Of a DNA stretch of 64,000 bases, positions 13,636-26,737 are shown one piece after another; the stretch's first letter is position 1, and each line of letters begins with the position of its first letter. Below the pieces are notes generated by a model. The model searched no databases, was not told the origin of the DNA, and worked only from the letters and a program-made list of their open reading frames with translations. This stretch comes from Litomosoides sigmodontis. Its lineage: Eukaryota > Nematoda > Chromadorea > Rhabditida > Onchocercidae. A program made the translations under genes and the position numbers. Location of the stretch: assembly GCA_963070105.1 (NCBI GenBank), contig OY718808.1, positions 434,001-498,000 on the forward strand, in the 5' to 3' direction.

Positions 13636-16600
13636 TGGGATGTGTTGTTGATAAGCTGGCCAAGAGCACTCCTGAAATGCTGCAAAGGTAGTAATTTGAG
13701 CAACAACCGGAGAGGAGTGGGAGAGAGGTAGCAAGCCAAGTCGTCGGGTGTTTGGCTTGACAAGGAAGCGAGGTACCACCTCCTCGCATCCGATGACGCG
13801 AAGCCATGATGGTGCTGATAGGGAGCGGTACGAGAACCACCATCGCATGCATCAACGACGACTCCGCCCTGCACCTGCGATGTCTCAAGTGGTACTGTCG
13901 TCGTCGAGACGAAGAGATGCCACTCATTGTCCTGAAATTCCTCAACCCAATATGATATCAGTGTCAGGGGTTGGAAGCAGATAGGGTAATTGTTTCATAA
14001 ATGGAATGACTCACTTCCTTTCAACCGCTCTCCTCACTCTCATTCTTTGGAGTCAATCAGCAAACTTTACCAACCACAACAATCATATCGATAGTAACGG
14101 CAAAAACACTGATAACAACGGCGGCAGTAGCAGCAGCGTAGAGCGATGACCGTCACGGATTAGCAATTGGAAGAGCAGTTATGACATTTCACAGCAGCAA
14201 AAGACAGCAACGACAATAATTATCTTTAAAAAGTTTCGTTTGCACTAGCTCAATAGGACACTTGTCGTTGCAATTCGCAGAAATCGAAATTTCATAGATG
14301 ATATTTACACAACCGAAAGTGTGATCTAAATTTTGTTTCTTGTTATTGCTAAATGATTGAAGTTGGTTAGCATGAGTTTAGTGGACAAATTCACTATCAC
14401 CAACAACGGCACAAGCTGATATTGCTATTATTATTATTACTATATCATTTATTTATTATTATTATTATTATATTATTAATTATTATTATATTATTATTAT
14501 TATTAATTATTATCATTATTATTATTATTGTTATTATTGCTATTGTTATTATTGTTATTGTTATCATTGTTATTGTTATTATTGTTATTGTTATTATTGT
14601 TATTGTTATTATTGTTATTGTTATTATTGTTATTGTTATTATTGTTATTGTTATTATTGTTATTGTTATTATTGTTATTGTTATTATTGTTATTGTTATT
14701 ATTGTTATTGTTATTATTGTTATTGTTATTATTGTTATTGTTATTATTGTTATTGTTATTATTGTTATTGTTATTATTGTCGTTGTCATTATTATTATCG
14801 TTATTGTAATAATTAATTAATTAAAAAATCATTTTTGTTTGGACATCCATTGACAGTACGTTCAATCCTCATTTATCTTTTTTTAATAATTATTAATTTT
14901 CAGTAAAACAATATTTTCGAGAAATTGTAAACATATGGTGGATGTTGGGTCGAATGTCGCATGTTGCAAAGGTCACGTCCAGCCAAATGCATTCTGTAAT
15001 ATCAACGATAGGCCAAATATTTTCAAGCAGCTACTTTATGCGTGAGGGCAGATAAATCACTGTGATGATTACGGATAGCATTAGATTAATTTATGTTATA
15101 CTTCGATTGCTTCAGTGTTGACACTTTTATAATTAAAGAAATACCTTTCGCATAGAAAAAGATAAGTTTAGCTGCTACGTGAAGGAAGAGGTCGGTGTTT
15201 CAGAAGGACAAGTTCATATCTGTTGCATTAGTATTTCATTCAATCGTACGCATTGCATGTATCTGAAAATTTATTTGATGCTATAGCTGCAATTCAAATA
15301 CATAACTGTTGGTGGAAAAGCAGCAGCAGCAAACCGTCGAATTGCTAATCATTGAAAATTAAACTTTAAGGAATTGATTGATTTCAAAAATGTGAAAAAA
15401 CAAGCAATTTAACTTAAAGTAGAAATGCCAAAAGTGCCTGGTTTTTAATAGCAACAAGACAGGATAACACTGTGTTCACGGTTCATGATGATCGGAAAGC
15501 GACGATTAGGCAAAATTCCGAAAGCGGAAGTAACGTTTTACATTGGCGTTGAACACGTTGCACGCTGGACATTTTTAATTAAATTTCTTCACGTACGGCC
15601 ACTTTTATTATCCCCGACAGTGCAAGGATTTGACAGGTTCATTCATCTCCCTCCAATCAAACCGAAGTGGAAAATTAGGTTGGACAAAGACTGGAAAAAG
15701 GAGCAAAGTGTAAGCTCAGCACTGATGACAATAAAGAGAAAGGCTAACGGATAATGATCAATGCAAATCCAAATGCAGGGGCGTTCATTTGAAAGAGTAA
15801 TATTAAACCATTCAAAGTTTAACCAAGTTTTTCTATGCGGAAATAATACTGATCTGAGCTAGGCGACATCTCTCGTTAAATGATCGATGCAGTCGGTTAT
15901 TATGCAACGATTAATTCGATGATTTAAGATGTTGATAGAGTGGTGTAAATCTGAGGAGAGTTGTATACCTCCCATTTATTTGTCCGCAGCTGTCTCTCCA
16001 CCGGCAATTAGCAGTCGTAATCAGCGCTAAAATGAGGACGGTTAAAAGGGTAAACTAAGTTAAAGACGCAAGGGGAAGAACAGTGAGCTGAGAAAGGAAT
16101 CGGCCATCTGCTCTGAGCATAATATAATTGAATGCAACAATTGTACAAATGTGTTATCGCAAGCTGTCGCATGTTTTACAAGTGACTTTGGGATTTGTTT
16201 GATTAATTTATGGATTGCTCCATGCACTGCCAGCGTGGATGGATTTTGTTTTCAGAAATGACTACTGAAAATAGCAAGTGGTAGAGATGCTCGGGTCATC
16301 CCGGACAGCTCTACCTCGAAGTTTCGAATCGCCGTGTATTGTGTGACCTTCCGCACATCTATCTCTCTACTCCTTTCACTAATCGCATCAAAAACGAAAA
16401 AAGATTAATGTACCTAAATTTGACTTTCAATTGTTGGAAACTCAATTAATAAGCCGGCAACTCTTGAACTTTTGTAATTTGCTAATATCAACAAATCCTG
16501 AGATATCCGAGACATCACTTTATAAACTGAGAGAATAGAGCTAAAATTTAATTTTTCATTTTATCACTATATTTCTAAAATTCACAGCGTTTTTATCTGT

Positions 16601-17524
16601 TAAATTAAAAACAGTATCAGAGATTACTATTTTCACATAAGTGTGATCTTCACATAAACCTTAAAATGTTTCTCAAAAATTTCCAAATGGGTTAACACAA
16701 TTTGTATTAGCTCAGAAATTGAAAATTGATCGAAACACTTCTTTCGAGGTAAGAGGAACGATTTCGTTGTTTCCGGAATACCGGGCAACAAATATGTGAC
16801 ATCTAATACAACTGCCCAGAACTTCAAACCACCGGTTAAAACAACCGGAACCAGTCGGTTAGACTGTATCCAAGTAGTGCCATACTGTCGACGAAATTTG
16901 GAATTGTCGAGAAACACCCGACAAAGAGTGACAAAGACCCATCAAATAGTGTATAAATTGCAGAGGGACCCAGACAACCACGATTATTATAGAGGATGAA
17001 GGACTTCCGCATGCGTACACATTTAACGGGCTGTGAGCATGCCGTTACATATAAGTACGCTTTGGGTGGAGAGGAAACTGGGATACATGGTTATTGTTTT
17101 CTAGTGCTTTTCGTGGGATTATCATTCATGTTCACTTGGATCCTTCTTATAAATGGGAAAAATCAGTCTGGAGAAGGCAAGTTATCAAAAATTCTGAATA
17201 AATCAAGAAATGAGAAGTTATATTTTGAATAATTAATGGGTTTACACTGGGAATTTTGTATTTGGCGCATCATATGGTTCATTCCTTACGGCTTTTAAAT
17301 TGTTACTTCATGTGCTAGTATCTGTCACATGTATATTTAATTACTTTCTACTTTATCATCTGTTGCGATTGGATATGTGATGTTTTCCTCAACATTTATT
17401 ACATTTATGTATAATTTTGGAAGTATCGAAGTGGAATAAACATCAGTCAATTAGTTATTTTTCACTGTCGTCTTCATTAAATATTCTATACGTATGTGTT
17501 CAGTTACTCATTTTGCCCTTGTAG
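13636..17524. other. Intergenic region, Jagged-type gene to HMG-box gene
   Basis: About 3.9 kb between the presumed 5' end of the minus-strand Notch ligand and the plus-strand HMG-box gene, so it should hold both promoters. A patch at about 13.65-14.15 kb is visibly richer in G+C and is open in several frames on both strands, as expected of a promoter-proximal segment. It is followed by a minisatellite. No gene could be supported. Confidence 0.5.
14420..14813. repeat. AT-rich minisatellite, 15-bp unit ATTGTTATTGTTATT
   Basis: A core of near-identical head-to-tail 15-mers runs from about 14566 to 14789 (roughly 15 copies), with degenerate ATT trinucleotide repeats on both sides. Because 15 is divisible by three, several frames stay open on both strands (poly-Leu, Ile-Val, Ile-Thr), but these are artefacts. 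Confidence 0.96.
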
Positions 17525-17538
17525 CTTTTAAATAGCCA

Positions 17539-20429
17539 ATGGATGTATCAGATAGTATTGCGGAATGGCACGATATTATTTCACCACTACATAACAGTAT
17601 GAATCGAAACAGCAATAAAAGAAAAGTTTCGGGTTCAATTGTTGTTCCAAAGGAAGCGAAAGTGCTGAAAAAAATTGTCAAAGAAGTGGGTTTTACATAC
17701 TTCCTTACTATTGACAAGTAATTGACACTATTGACTTATTGACAAGTAATTGTGCTAGCAGTAAGAAAACGTTATACAGTACCGGAATGGCTTTATTTTG
17801 TTTGTGTTCTGTGTAAAGCTATCTTCTTCTGGCATGCATGTATTTTCAGATATTACAAAAAGACGCGAATTAGCTTTTTTTTTTTGTAATATTTGGAATC
17901 TAGGTAGAATTCATCTTCTTTCGGATACGAAGTCATTTTGCTATTGACCTTTCATACCAATTTTTGGTCCTTGATTTCAGCAGAGGGAACTATTGCATCA
18001 CGTCACTGAAGATTAGTAAACCAATATTTTGTTAAATACACAATTTTTTTAGTCAGCATCAGATGCCAGTGATGATATAGAAATAGCTCAATCATCCTCA
18101 GTGGATCTTCATTTTTCCCCCAGTCAAATTGCAAAAATTGTCCAGGTACACTTGTTTGCTCGATAAAATTATGTTATGGAATTTATGTTGCTAAATTTAT
18201 TTTGAGGACCACATATTTGTTAACGCATTTCATTTCCAGTCTTACCATAGCAGCATTTAAATTTTTATTTAAATAAAGATTTAAATTTTTATCGTAGTAT
18301 TAACAATTTCCAGGAATTAAGGACGAAAATACAACAAAGGAAAAAGAACTGGCCAAAAAAATTTGTGGCATTCAATGATTTTGATGATATAGATATGCCG
18401 CCAGGAGGAACAAAGGAGTAAATTTCTAAGCTTTTATAATTTTCTTAATTTGCTTAGTTTTGATTTTATATTAAGGTTTTTTCCACATGTAAATAGCTCT
18501 GTCTAAATTAGTTGAAAATTTTAACGAGCGAAAACCTTCGAAACTTCAAAACAGACTTAATTCCATTTCTAATTATTCATCCGCCACATCCTTCTTTATT
18601 GAAGGTTGAATGAATGTGTGAATGCTATTCTGTTTTCGTATTCAAAGTGTACACGATATACAAAGTAATGGCATTTTTAAGAACATTTGAAATTCTAACA
18701 TTCTTAAACGATCAGTTGCATATGTGGAACCTTTAGGATGCTCAAGACTGACTTACGCAGATGCTTGAAAGAAGCGACAATATTATCAACGATGACGGTA
18801 CCAACTGCTCTTGAAGTAAACTTATGATTTTAATTTTTTTGAAGTAAACTTATAATTTATTCTTAATTGGATATTGTGAATTTAAATAAGATTCTTTTTT
18901 ATGAAGACGTTATTTCATTTTCAAAGTAAGTCTCGAGGTTTCCTGAAATGCACTAAAAAATGGTATATGGGAGGGAGATTTTTAGTTTTACGTGAAACGT
19001 GGGACTAAACGCATCTTTTCTTCCAGAAATTTGTGATATAAATTGAAATTGTTTAAGCTGTTGCATGCGTTCTTAGAGGAAGGTCATAGTGTCACAATGG
19101 ATCCGACATTTCCTAAAAAGCCGCCGAATGCTTTTTCAATATTTATGAGAAAGGCAGGACACAGCAGGTTTTCATCGGTTGGTTCATTCTTTTATCTGTT
19201 TTTAACATTTTTTAAAATGTTACAGAGGTTTGGGCGGTTGTAACGACACAGACCGTCAACTGATAAACATGATGTTTGGCTTAATGAAGAAGAAATACAC
19301 CGTTAGTGGGTAGGGATCTACATCTTTTCAGAATTGAATCCAATTCTGTACTAAACTTGTTACGGACCGAATTTTGGCGCAGTGAGTCCATTCTGGTATG
19401 ATTCATGCATGGAAAACAGTTAATTGAATAATACTACTAATGAAAGATCGACTTGACATAAAAATTTCTCCTGTCAACTTGAAACACGAAATCCTCTTAA
19501 AGGACTCCGTTATTGCTTACTTCTTTATTTTTTTTAAAGGATTTTTAATATTTTAGGATGTAAGTGCATTTTGGAATAATGAATCAAATGCAGCTGATAA
19601 AGCTGAAGCAAGGAAGGAAGCTCTGCAGTTAATGGAGAAGTATTTGTCAAATTTACATGCATACAGGTGAAACTTTTTTTTAAGTTTTTTTTCGAATTTA
19701 GCTTAATCGTGATTGGAGTTATTTCTCGTTTGAGCAACTTTTTACTTTAGCTTTCCTTTTTAGAGAAGCACATCAAGAATTAACGCTTGCGCATCGAAAT
19801 TATGTGGATAATGCAATTTCGATTGCACAGAAAGCCGTAAGTTACTATTGTCTGCAGTGAACTTCGTGTATAAATTACCATTAAATTTTTTCATGTTTTG
19901 AGTAACTTCTTTGACGTATTTGGTGATCTGCATTGCTTGAATCAAAATACTATTGCAAGTTTAGATTACAAAATCAAAAGGAACGAAAACAAACAACAGT
20001 AGGAAATCCGTTAAAAAGAAAGAACCGAAGACTGCCTTCGATCTTTTTGCAATCAGTATGGCCAATAAGTAAGTTGTTCTATGATTGAACATATTAACAA
20101 AATATTGAGATTAAGTTTTTAAAAATATTCTACTTATGCCATCAATGGTAACGATAATAAGCGAAGTTGAAGTTATCGAAATTTCTTCACGAAGATCCTT
20201 GTGATCCTCATTTTCGTTGAAAATCAGCGTTACGTGATTGATTTCTATTTGATGAACGTAGCTTCAAGTTTACTACCTTTACTTCTATATGATTGCTTTT
20301 GAAATCCAACTTATTTTTAGATATGTCGATTTAGAACCAGAAAAACGGGAAAAGAGATTACGGAAGAAATTTGACAAATTGAGCGAAAATGAGCGAGAAA
20401 TTTACGACAATCTGGCGGCAGCACTTTAG
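17539..20429 (+). CDS. UBTF: HMG-box protein resembling RNA polymerase I factor UBF
   Basis: Ten phase-consistent exons: 17539-17685, 18053-18145, 18314-18417, 18737-18815, 19058-19167, 19226-19301, 19557-19666, 19764-19836, 19965-20068, 20321-20429; 334 aa. UBF binds ribosomal DNA and activates RNA polymerase I in the nucleolus. The UBF-like N-terminal region reads NWPKKFVAFNDF..MLKTDLRRCLKEA..LLHAFLEEG, followed directly by HMG box 1 (DPTFPKKPPNAFSIFMRK..INMMFGLMKKKYT..FWNNES), the linker YLSNLHAYREAHQEL, and a second box (KKKEPKTAFDLFAISMANKY..KRLRKKFDKLSENER-like). Vertebrate UBF has six boxes and an acidic tail; this protein stops after the second and has no acidic tail. An in-frame stop lies two codons before the start, and an acceptor-like TTGTAG is 14 nt upstream. 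Exon 5 acceptor and exon 6 donor are chosen by phase. It could instead be another multi-HMG protein, but the N-terminal match argues for UBF. Confidence 0.78.
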
Positions 20430-23400
20430 ATCTATGTGAAATCTGAATCAGTGAGGTTTCTTGTTTTGTTTCGTTAAGCGAAAGTAAAGGAACTTTGTTT
20501 TTGCATGAGATGGTAATGTAGTTAATTAAGAAAAAGGAGAAGTTTGGAATTCTGCTCTATTTTTGTTTTTTTAATACGCTGATTACAGATTACTAAACTT
20601 GACAACAGTACTCGGAGATAAAAAAAAGACCGTAAATTCCCGTTCATAGTCCCGTACATTAAATCGTTTTAAGTTGTTATTGTTACTTTTGTAATGATTT
20701 TATCAAATACCGGATGAAAGACTTAAGCGTTTTAAATTTGGGTAGTTTGTGAGGCATGCATAGATTTGTTTTAAATGTTTATATTTAAAAAACTCACTCA
20801 GAATTTTCTGGTATAAATTAAAGTGATCAGCGAAAAACAGAGTTTTACTGTCATTCCAAATGTTTTCATGAAAGCGTATGCTTTTCCAGAATTGAGACGA
20901 TTTTCGTGTTTCTCTAATAATTAGCGTTGCAAGGCACTAAATTTTACTTTTCTAATTTTACTGAAATTTCAATATTTGATGCAAAACACGCTTGATGCAA
21001 AATTTTGGCAAATAATGGCAGTTTTGCTTCCTGTTAATCTTATTAATTTCGCTGCACTGCATTGTTAATTTTCTAAGATTCTTTTCATAATTGTCTGGTG
21101 TTTTTTTCATAAAAATGTAAGCCTTTGCAAGACAATTTTCGAATGTCTCGTGTTTTCACAACCACATTTCTCATGTCTTAATGCACAAAATCGGTAAAAT
21201 ATAATTTTATTTGTCTTTGGTTGGATGGAATTAGTTTGACTGACTTCGCAATTTCATGAAGTATTTTCATGCTTTTTCTTTTCAAGCTAGGTTTAAAAGA
21301 GCAATCGGTGGTGGTGGTCATTTCACCCTTGCATCCCACTAATTTTTGGGTTTCCGTACAAAATTTAAAAGCATGTGGGACATAATCTTGAGGAGATGAT
21401 TGTTCGAATGATCGAGGAATGTATCGGTGGCATATATTGAAATGCTGTAGTCACGGCTGTTGAAAACAACGACCTTGGTTTCATTAACTGCCTATTTTAA
21501 CGGACACAAATAATCGAAGGAATTGCAGTTGACTGCTTGAATATGCTTGCGAGAACGCGAATTAGGGCAGTCTGCACGAGGAACATAAAAGGAATACGGA
21601 CGTTAAAGAGTGTGAGGTTGTGCGCCGAATTGACATTGAAGTACTGGTAGATATTTATTTCATTATATTTTTTGGGAAAAGCGACGTGGGATACAAACAG
21701 GATTGCAGGTTCAGCATCCAGTTATAGTTCTTACCAGTCTGATAAGCCCCAAATACCATCAAAACCTTTGAAGAAAGAATAAGCGGTAGGAAACGGATTT
21801 AGTTAAAGACGAAATCAGTTGTACCATCACTTCATGATGTCTTCACTTTCTTCTCCTTTTCCTTTACTCTTCTCCATCCTCTGCAGATTTCGGATGTTGA
21901 TATGGTGCGTCTTATCTGTCCAAACGAATCTTCAGTTTCATTCCAAATGTTTGAAGTACTAGTACCCGATGCCTTCAGGCATAAAATTACCTGATAATTG
22001 CTTTTCATACCACTTTAGTTGATGCGAGTACATTTCTCCTTCTTTACTGCTATATTTTAATATGATGTCAAAAATACCTCGCATTTATTGAATTTCTAAT
22101 ATATTGAATTCATTTTTGGCATGGTGCACATGCAGCCTGTAACTTTAATTAGTAATTGATTCAAACCGAAAAAGTTCTTTAAATTAATCTTTCTGATCTG
22201 TTATTTTTGCAGGCTAGTAATTTTTCAGGTAATTATTTTGTTGAACTTTTGCATCTAATATTTAGTGAAATATTTCCATTCGTCAGTTAATTCATATTTA
22301 TTCATTGATGTCTTCTACTTGTTGTGACTTACCTATTTTCTTACATTTACCACTGATATTGCCGTAGCATCCTCATTTCAATTTTTTTCTCAACGTTCGT
22401 TAGATCGGCGGTTTTGTCAGGATTAGTGGGGAAGTGAGTAATGATGCCTTATTCTGTCAATATTAATGCAGAAATGCTCATTGTGAGTTCCAGGAGGTTG
22501 CATTATTTTTTTTCCTGCTCTTTCTTCCACTTTTATTCTGTGCTGCACTTTCCAGCTGATTTTTTCCATGAGAAGTCATCCTGGAATGTCGGCCATTTGT
22601 AAATTTCCATGCTATAAATCGGTTAAAAGTTGCTACGGTTGTTTGTTTCTTCCTAGTGTAAACTGTAAGAGATATACCAAAATTTCAGATTAATTCCGAG
22701 TGGAAATCACACTTGTCAGCTCTTTTTTCATTTTTTTTCATAAAGCTAAAAACAATGATGATTGAAATCAATAATAGCGTCATTATCATTACTCAGTTAA
22801 CACAGCGCCACAGAAGGAGTAAGTAACTTAAAGTTACAATGAGACAAGGAATACTCTGTGCTTAGATGAGGCGAGGCACAAGTGATTTCATTTTTGTGAA
22901 AGTCGAATAAACTTTTCTTGCAATTTTTGGAGCAAAAAAACAAACTTTTCTTCTATCATGGAGCAGAAATCGTCACTCCGTTTGAAATTTCATGATTTTT
23001 GCAGTAAATTATTTTGATAGGTAAAACGACAGAAATAACAACAAAGGAATTTTTACCTAATGACGAGTAATAATTCCTATTTTTTTTCTTATTTCTTTAG
23101 TCATTTTATTCATTTCATTCCCTTCTGATAAAATTGTTTCTGTCGTAAAGCTAAGTGAACGCTTCTCACTTGGAAAAAGCGAAAATAACTGGTACATAGT
23201 TTCGTTTTTTACAACTTTGTTAGAAATTGATTTCCATTTAAATGGACATAAAAAAGAAGCGGCGCACAAGAGCAAAAAATTTTTCACTTTTTTTAGTAGT
23301 GGAAAGCTAGGAAGTAGTGTTGTCATTTTTCATATCTCTAGCAAACCTTTCTATTTTTTTTCGCATTTCGTTGCCAAAGTTTTACCCATTTTGCTTTCTT

Positions 23401-25927
23401 CTCATGCAGTGGCTTTTGTCAACGAGCTAAATCTCTTTTGTCCTTGTAAAATGAGGGACAAGAAAAAAGTGTAATATGTGAGGAAGAAGGAAATGATAAA
23501 TCGGCCCAAGATAGATAGAGATCGATCTATAATAGATAGATAAATATAGAATGTGTTCTTTTGAAGTTGCATGAATTTTTGCTTCTCTTTCCCAGTTTTT
23601 ATTGCTTTTTATTTGGCATTCGCATTCAAGGACGGGGCAAAGAGGAGAAGTGCGAAAATCTCCATACACTTGTTTTTTAAAACTTAGTTGCAGTTGCAAA
23701 AAATCAAAATAAATTCTATTTTTTGGATAGAAAATGAAAATCACTTCAATATTTCAAATGTGTAATATCGCAAGATTAAAATATAGTTCGTTACAAATCT
23801 CATTGTATGTCTTGTGCATCTGTGCATGTTCAGCTGCATTATCAGATCACACTACTTCATGCTTTCACATTTTTTTTTCGCTTACGACACTGGTTAATAG
23901 TCACACTTGTTATCAGTGCTCCTTGCATCTCTCATCACTTTAATTTTGATAAAATTCCATTTCCATTGTTCTTTCAACAAAATAAAATCAACCGGTTAAT
24001 ATAGTTCCTTTCTTTTCAAGTGAGAGAGGAGAAAAAAAAGGTACGAGGGGACTATACCCAACGTCCATCTATCGAATCTTCAAAGATTGGTTTGCAGACA
24101 CTAAATTGCGGCTAATTTTCGGGCAGTCATCGTACAAATTGATGTATGATAGAATGTGTAGTTGACATTCCCTCATTGACAGCGACAGTCATCCCAACAA
24201 TTTTACGTTAGTTTCTGTTTTTGTTTTCACAGTCCTTCCTTCTTGCTAGTTCTTTTGTTTGTTCTGCAGAAAGTGGTTGCATATTTGAACTTAGAAACAA
24301 TCGATTCCTTCTTTCTACGGCAATCAGGTACATGAAATCATGAAATAGAACAACCTGTACAATAGAAACAGATTTGATAGTTATCAGTAGAATTTTCTCT
24401 CTGACGTAGGTGTAGAGAAAACTGCAGTGAAGAATGATTCTGAGGCAGTAAATCAGAAAAGAAGCGGAGCGTTTTTTCTTTCCATCTCCTAGCTTTCATT
24501 TGTTTCTGGAAAAAATTCATAGGCAATCATAAGAGGGCGGGTTTCTCCTGGAAAACAGGTGAAAGATAAATGGTTAGCTGAACTTGCATAGCTGTTTAAT
24601 TATTTCGTTTCCTTCAAAAACTAGCCTGATCATCAATGGATAACTAATCTTTAAAAATTCTTTACTCAAAGTGGCGCCTCAGATTTGTTTTCCTGTTTGA
24701 AGGAAATTATGTTCCAAAATTCCAAAAAACAGCTTTTTAAACGTATTGTGGCGAAGAAATCTGGCACAAAATGCTTTCCAAAGTCTTTGATTACTTGCTA
24801 ATAACAAAGTTGTTTGGGAGGCCATCTCAAATTTAGAGTTTCCGGGTTGCAATCTCTTGTTTCAATGTGGTAGTAGAAATGGGAAGAGGGGAGAACGGTA
24901 GCAGGTGGCATGAAGTTCCCCACTGGCTGGTGTTTGATAACTGAAGGATGGAAGATTGCAATTTCTTCTGTCTCACCTTCATTCCGTTACAATTGAGCTT
25001 GTGCGACATCTCATCCGGCCATTGTAAGGAAAGGAAAGCGAAAACGACTGACGGGAATTACTGTAGCATTCGGCTATTGCATTACTTCATATGCTTACTA
25101 TATATTCTTGTAACGATACTTTGTGATTTTTTCTCATCTTGCTTTCGACCTTCTGTCATTATTTGCTTATTTTCATCCACATACATGACTTATTTCCTAC
25201 AATTTGGAATTTCAAATTCCTTGTTGCTAATCCTCCTTATTCTCTTTTACTAACTATATTCCTTTATGTTCAGAGTTCAGCTGTCCCTATAAATTCCGCT
25301 ATGGTGGTCGGAGTATTTTTCAAAATGATAACTTATAAATTGAGTGAAATCTGTCACTCTTGTTTTGTTTTGGACGCGCTATCGTTGCTTTCTTTTTGCC
25401 CTCACTTGACATATTCATCATTTGCTAGATTAATTTAAAACAAGCTTTTTCTTTAAGACCATCTTTATTTATTTAATTATAAGTTTTATAAAATATCGCA
25501 GATTATCATTAGATCCAATAAGTTTTTCCATAAATTCGTAATTCCAAGAGAAAATATGTCCATATTTGTTTTTCTGTCCTATAAATGTGGAATATTTTTG
25601 CAAATTATACTAATTCCCTGTATTCATTTTTTCAATCGTACTGCCAAACATTTTAAAAACTGCAAAAACTGCATGGGAATCTAACTAGGGAAATTTAGTC
25701 GTTCTGCAGTGGAACAAGTTTGTAATTTAAAGCACGGCAGGATCCCATCTATTTTTAACCTAAGTGAGATTTCCTCGATGATAAGAATGAAAAAAACATT
25801 GCGAAAATTTAAATGTTCGCAGAAAAAATATGAAAACTGCTGGAGTAAATCACATTCAATGTTTAACCAATGAAGGCAATTCATTCGATAACCCTCGGGC
25901 TTATTCCTTGATGCACAATTTCTGCTG
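20430..25927. other. Gene-poor intergenic region
   Basis: About 5.5 kb of AT-rich sequence after the HMG-box gene. It presumably starts with that gene's 3' UTR. All open frames here are short, cross low-complexity TTT/TTC runs and show neither protein-like composition nor compatible splice sites. Nothing recognised. Confidence 0.5.
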
Positions 25928-26537
25928 TATATATAATATATATAATATATATAATATATATAATATATATAATATATATAATATATATAATATATATAAT
26001 ATATATAATATATATAATATATATAATATATATAATATATATAATATATATAATATATATAATATATATAATATATATAATATATATAATATATATAATA
26101 TATATAATATATATAATATATATAATATATATAATATATATAATATATATAATATATATAATATATATAATATATATAATATATATAATATATATAATAT
26201 ATATAATATATATAATATATATAATATATATAATATATATAATATATATAATATATATAATATATATAATATATATAATATATATAATATATATAATATA
26301 TATAATATATATAATATATATAATATATATAATATATATAATATATATGATATATAATATATATAATATATATAATATATATAATATATATAATATATAT
26401 AATATATATAATATATATAATATATATAATATATATAATATATATAATATAATAATATAATATATATAATATATAATATATATAATATATAATATATATA
26501 ATATATATATAATATATATAATATATATAATATATAT
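25928..26537. repeat. Satellite with 9-bp unit TATATAATA, running into assembly gap
   Basis: More than 50 almost perfect tandem copies of a 9-bp A/T-only unit, with a single TGATA variant near 26349 and irregular units after about 26450. Because 9 is divisible by three the array is open in several frames on both strands (Ile-Tyr-Tyr, Asn-Ile-Tyr), so predicted proteins across it are artefacts. The array abuts the gap, so its true length is unknown. Confidence 0.98.
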
Positions 26538-26737
26538 NNNNNNNNNNNNNNNNNNNNNNNNNNNNNNNNNNNNNNNNNNNNNNNNNNNNNNNNNNNNNNN
26601 NNNNNNNNNNNNNNNNNNNNNNNNNNNNNNNNNNNNNNNNNNNNNNNNNNNNNNNNNNNNNNNNNNNNNNNNNNNNNNNNNNNNNNNNNNNNNNNNNNNN
26701 NNNNNNNNNNNNNNNNNNNNNNNNNNNNNNNNNNNNN
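26538..26737. other. Assembly gap (200 N)
   Basis: Exactly 200 undetermined bases placed at the end of the 9-bp satellite. The round number suggests a placeholder or scaffold estimate rather than a measured size. Confidence 0.99.

Noticed and set aside
13519..13945. Overlapping minus-strand open frames of 108-140 codons
   Set aside because: Three frames are open at once in a GC-richer patch, and none has protein-like composition; only the small 13579-13635 segment is kept, as a candidate signal exon.
14422..14820. Hydrophobic poly-Leu / Ile-Val proteins of 93-132 residues
   Set aside because: They are read-through of the 15-bp minisatellite, whose unit is a multiple of three.
16796..17232. 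Plus-strand open frames of 67 and 78 codons, the second with a possible membrane segment (FLVLFVGLSFMFTWILL)
   Set aside because: They are in different frames without convincing splice sites to join them, no family was recognised, and the gap to the HMG-box gene shows no linking exon. It could be a small gene, but support is insufficient.
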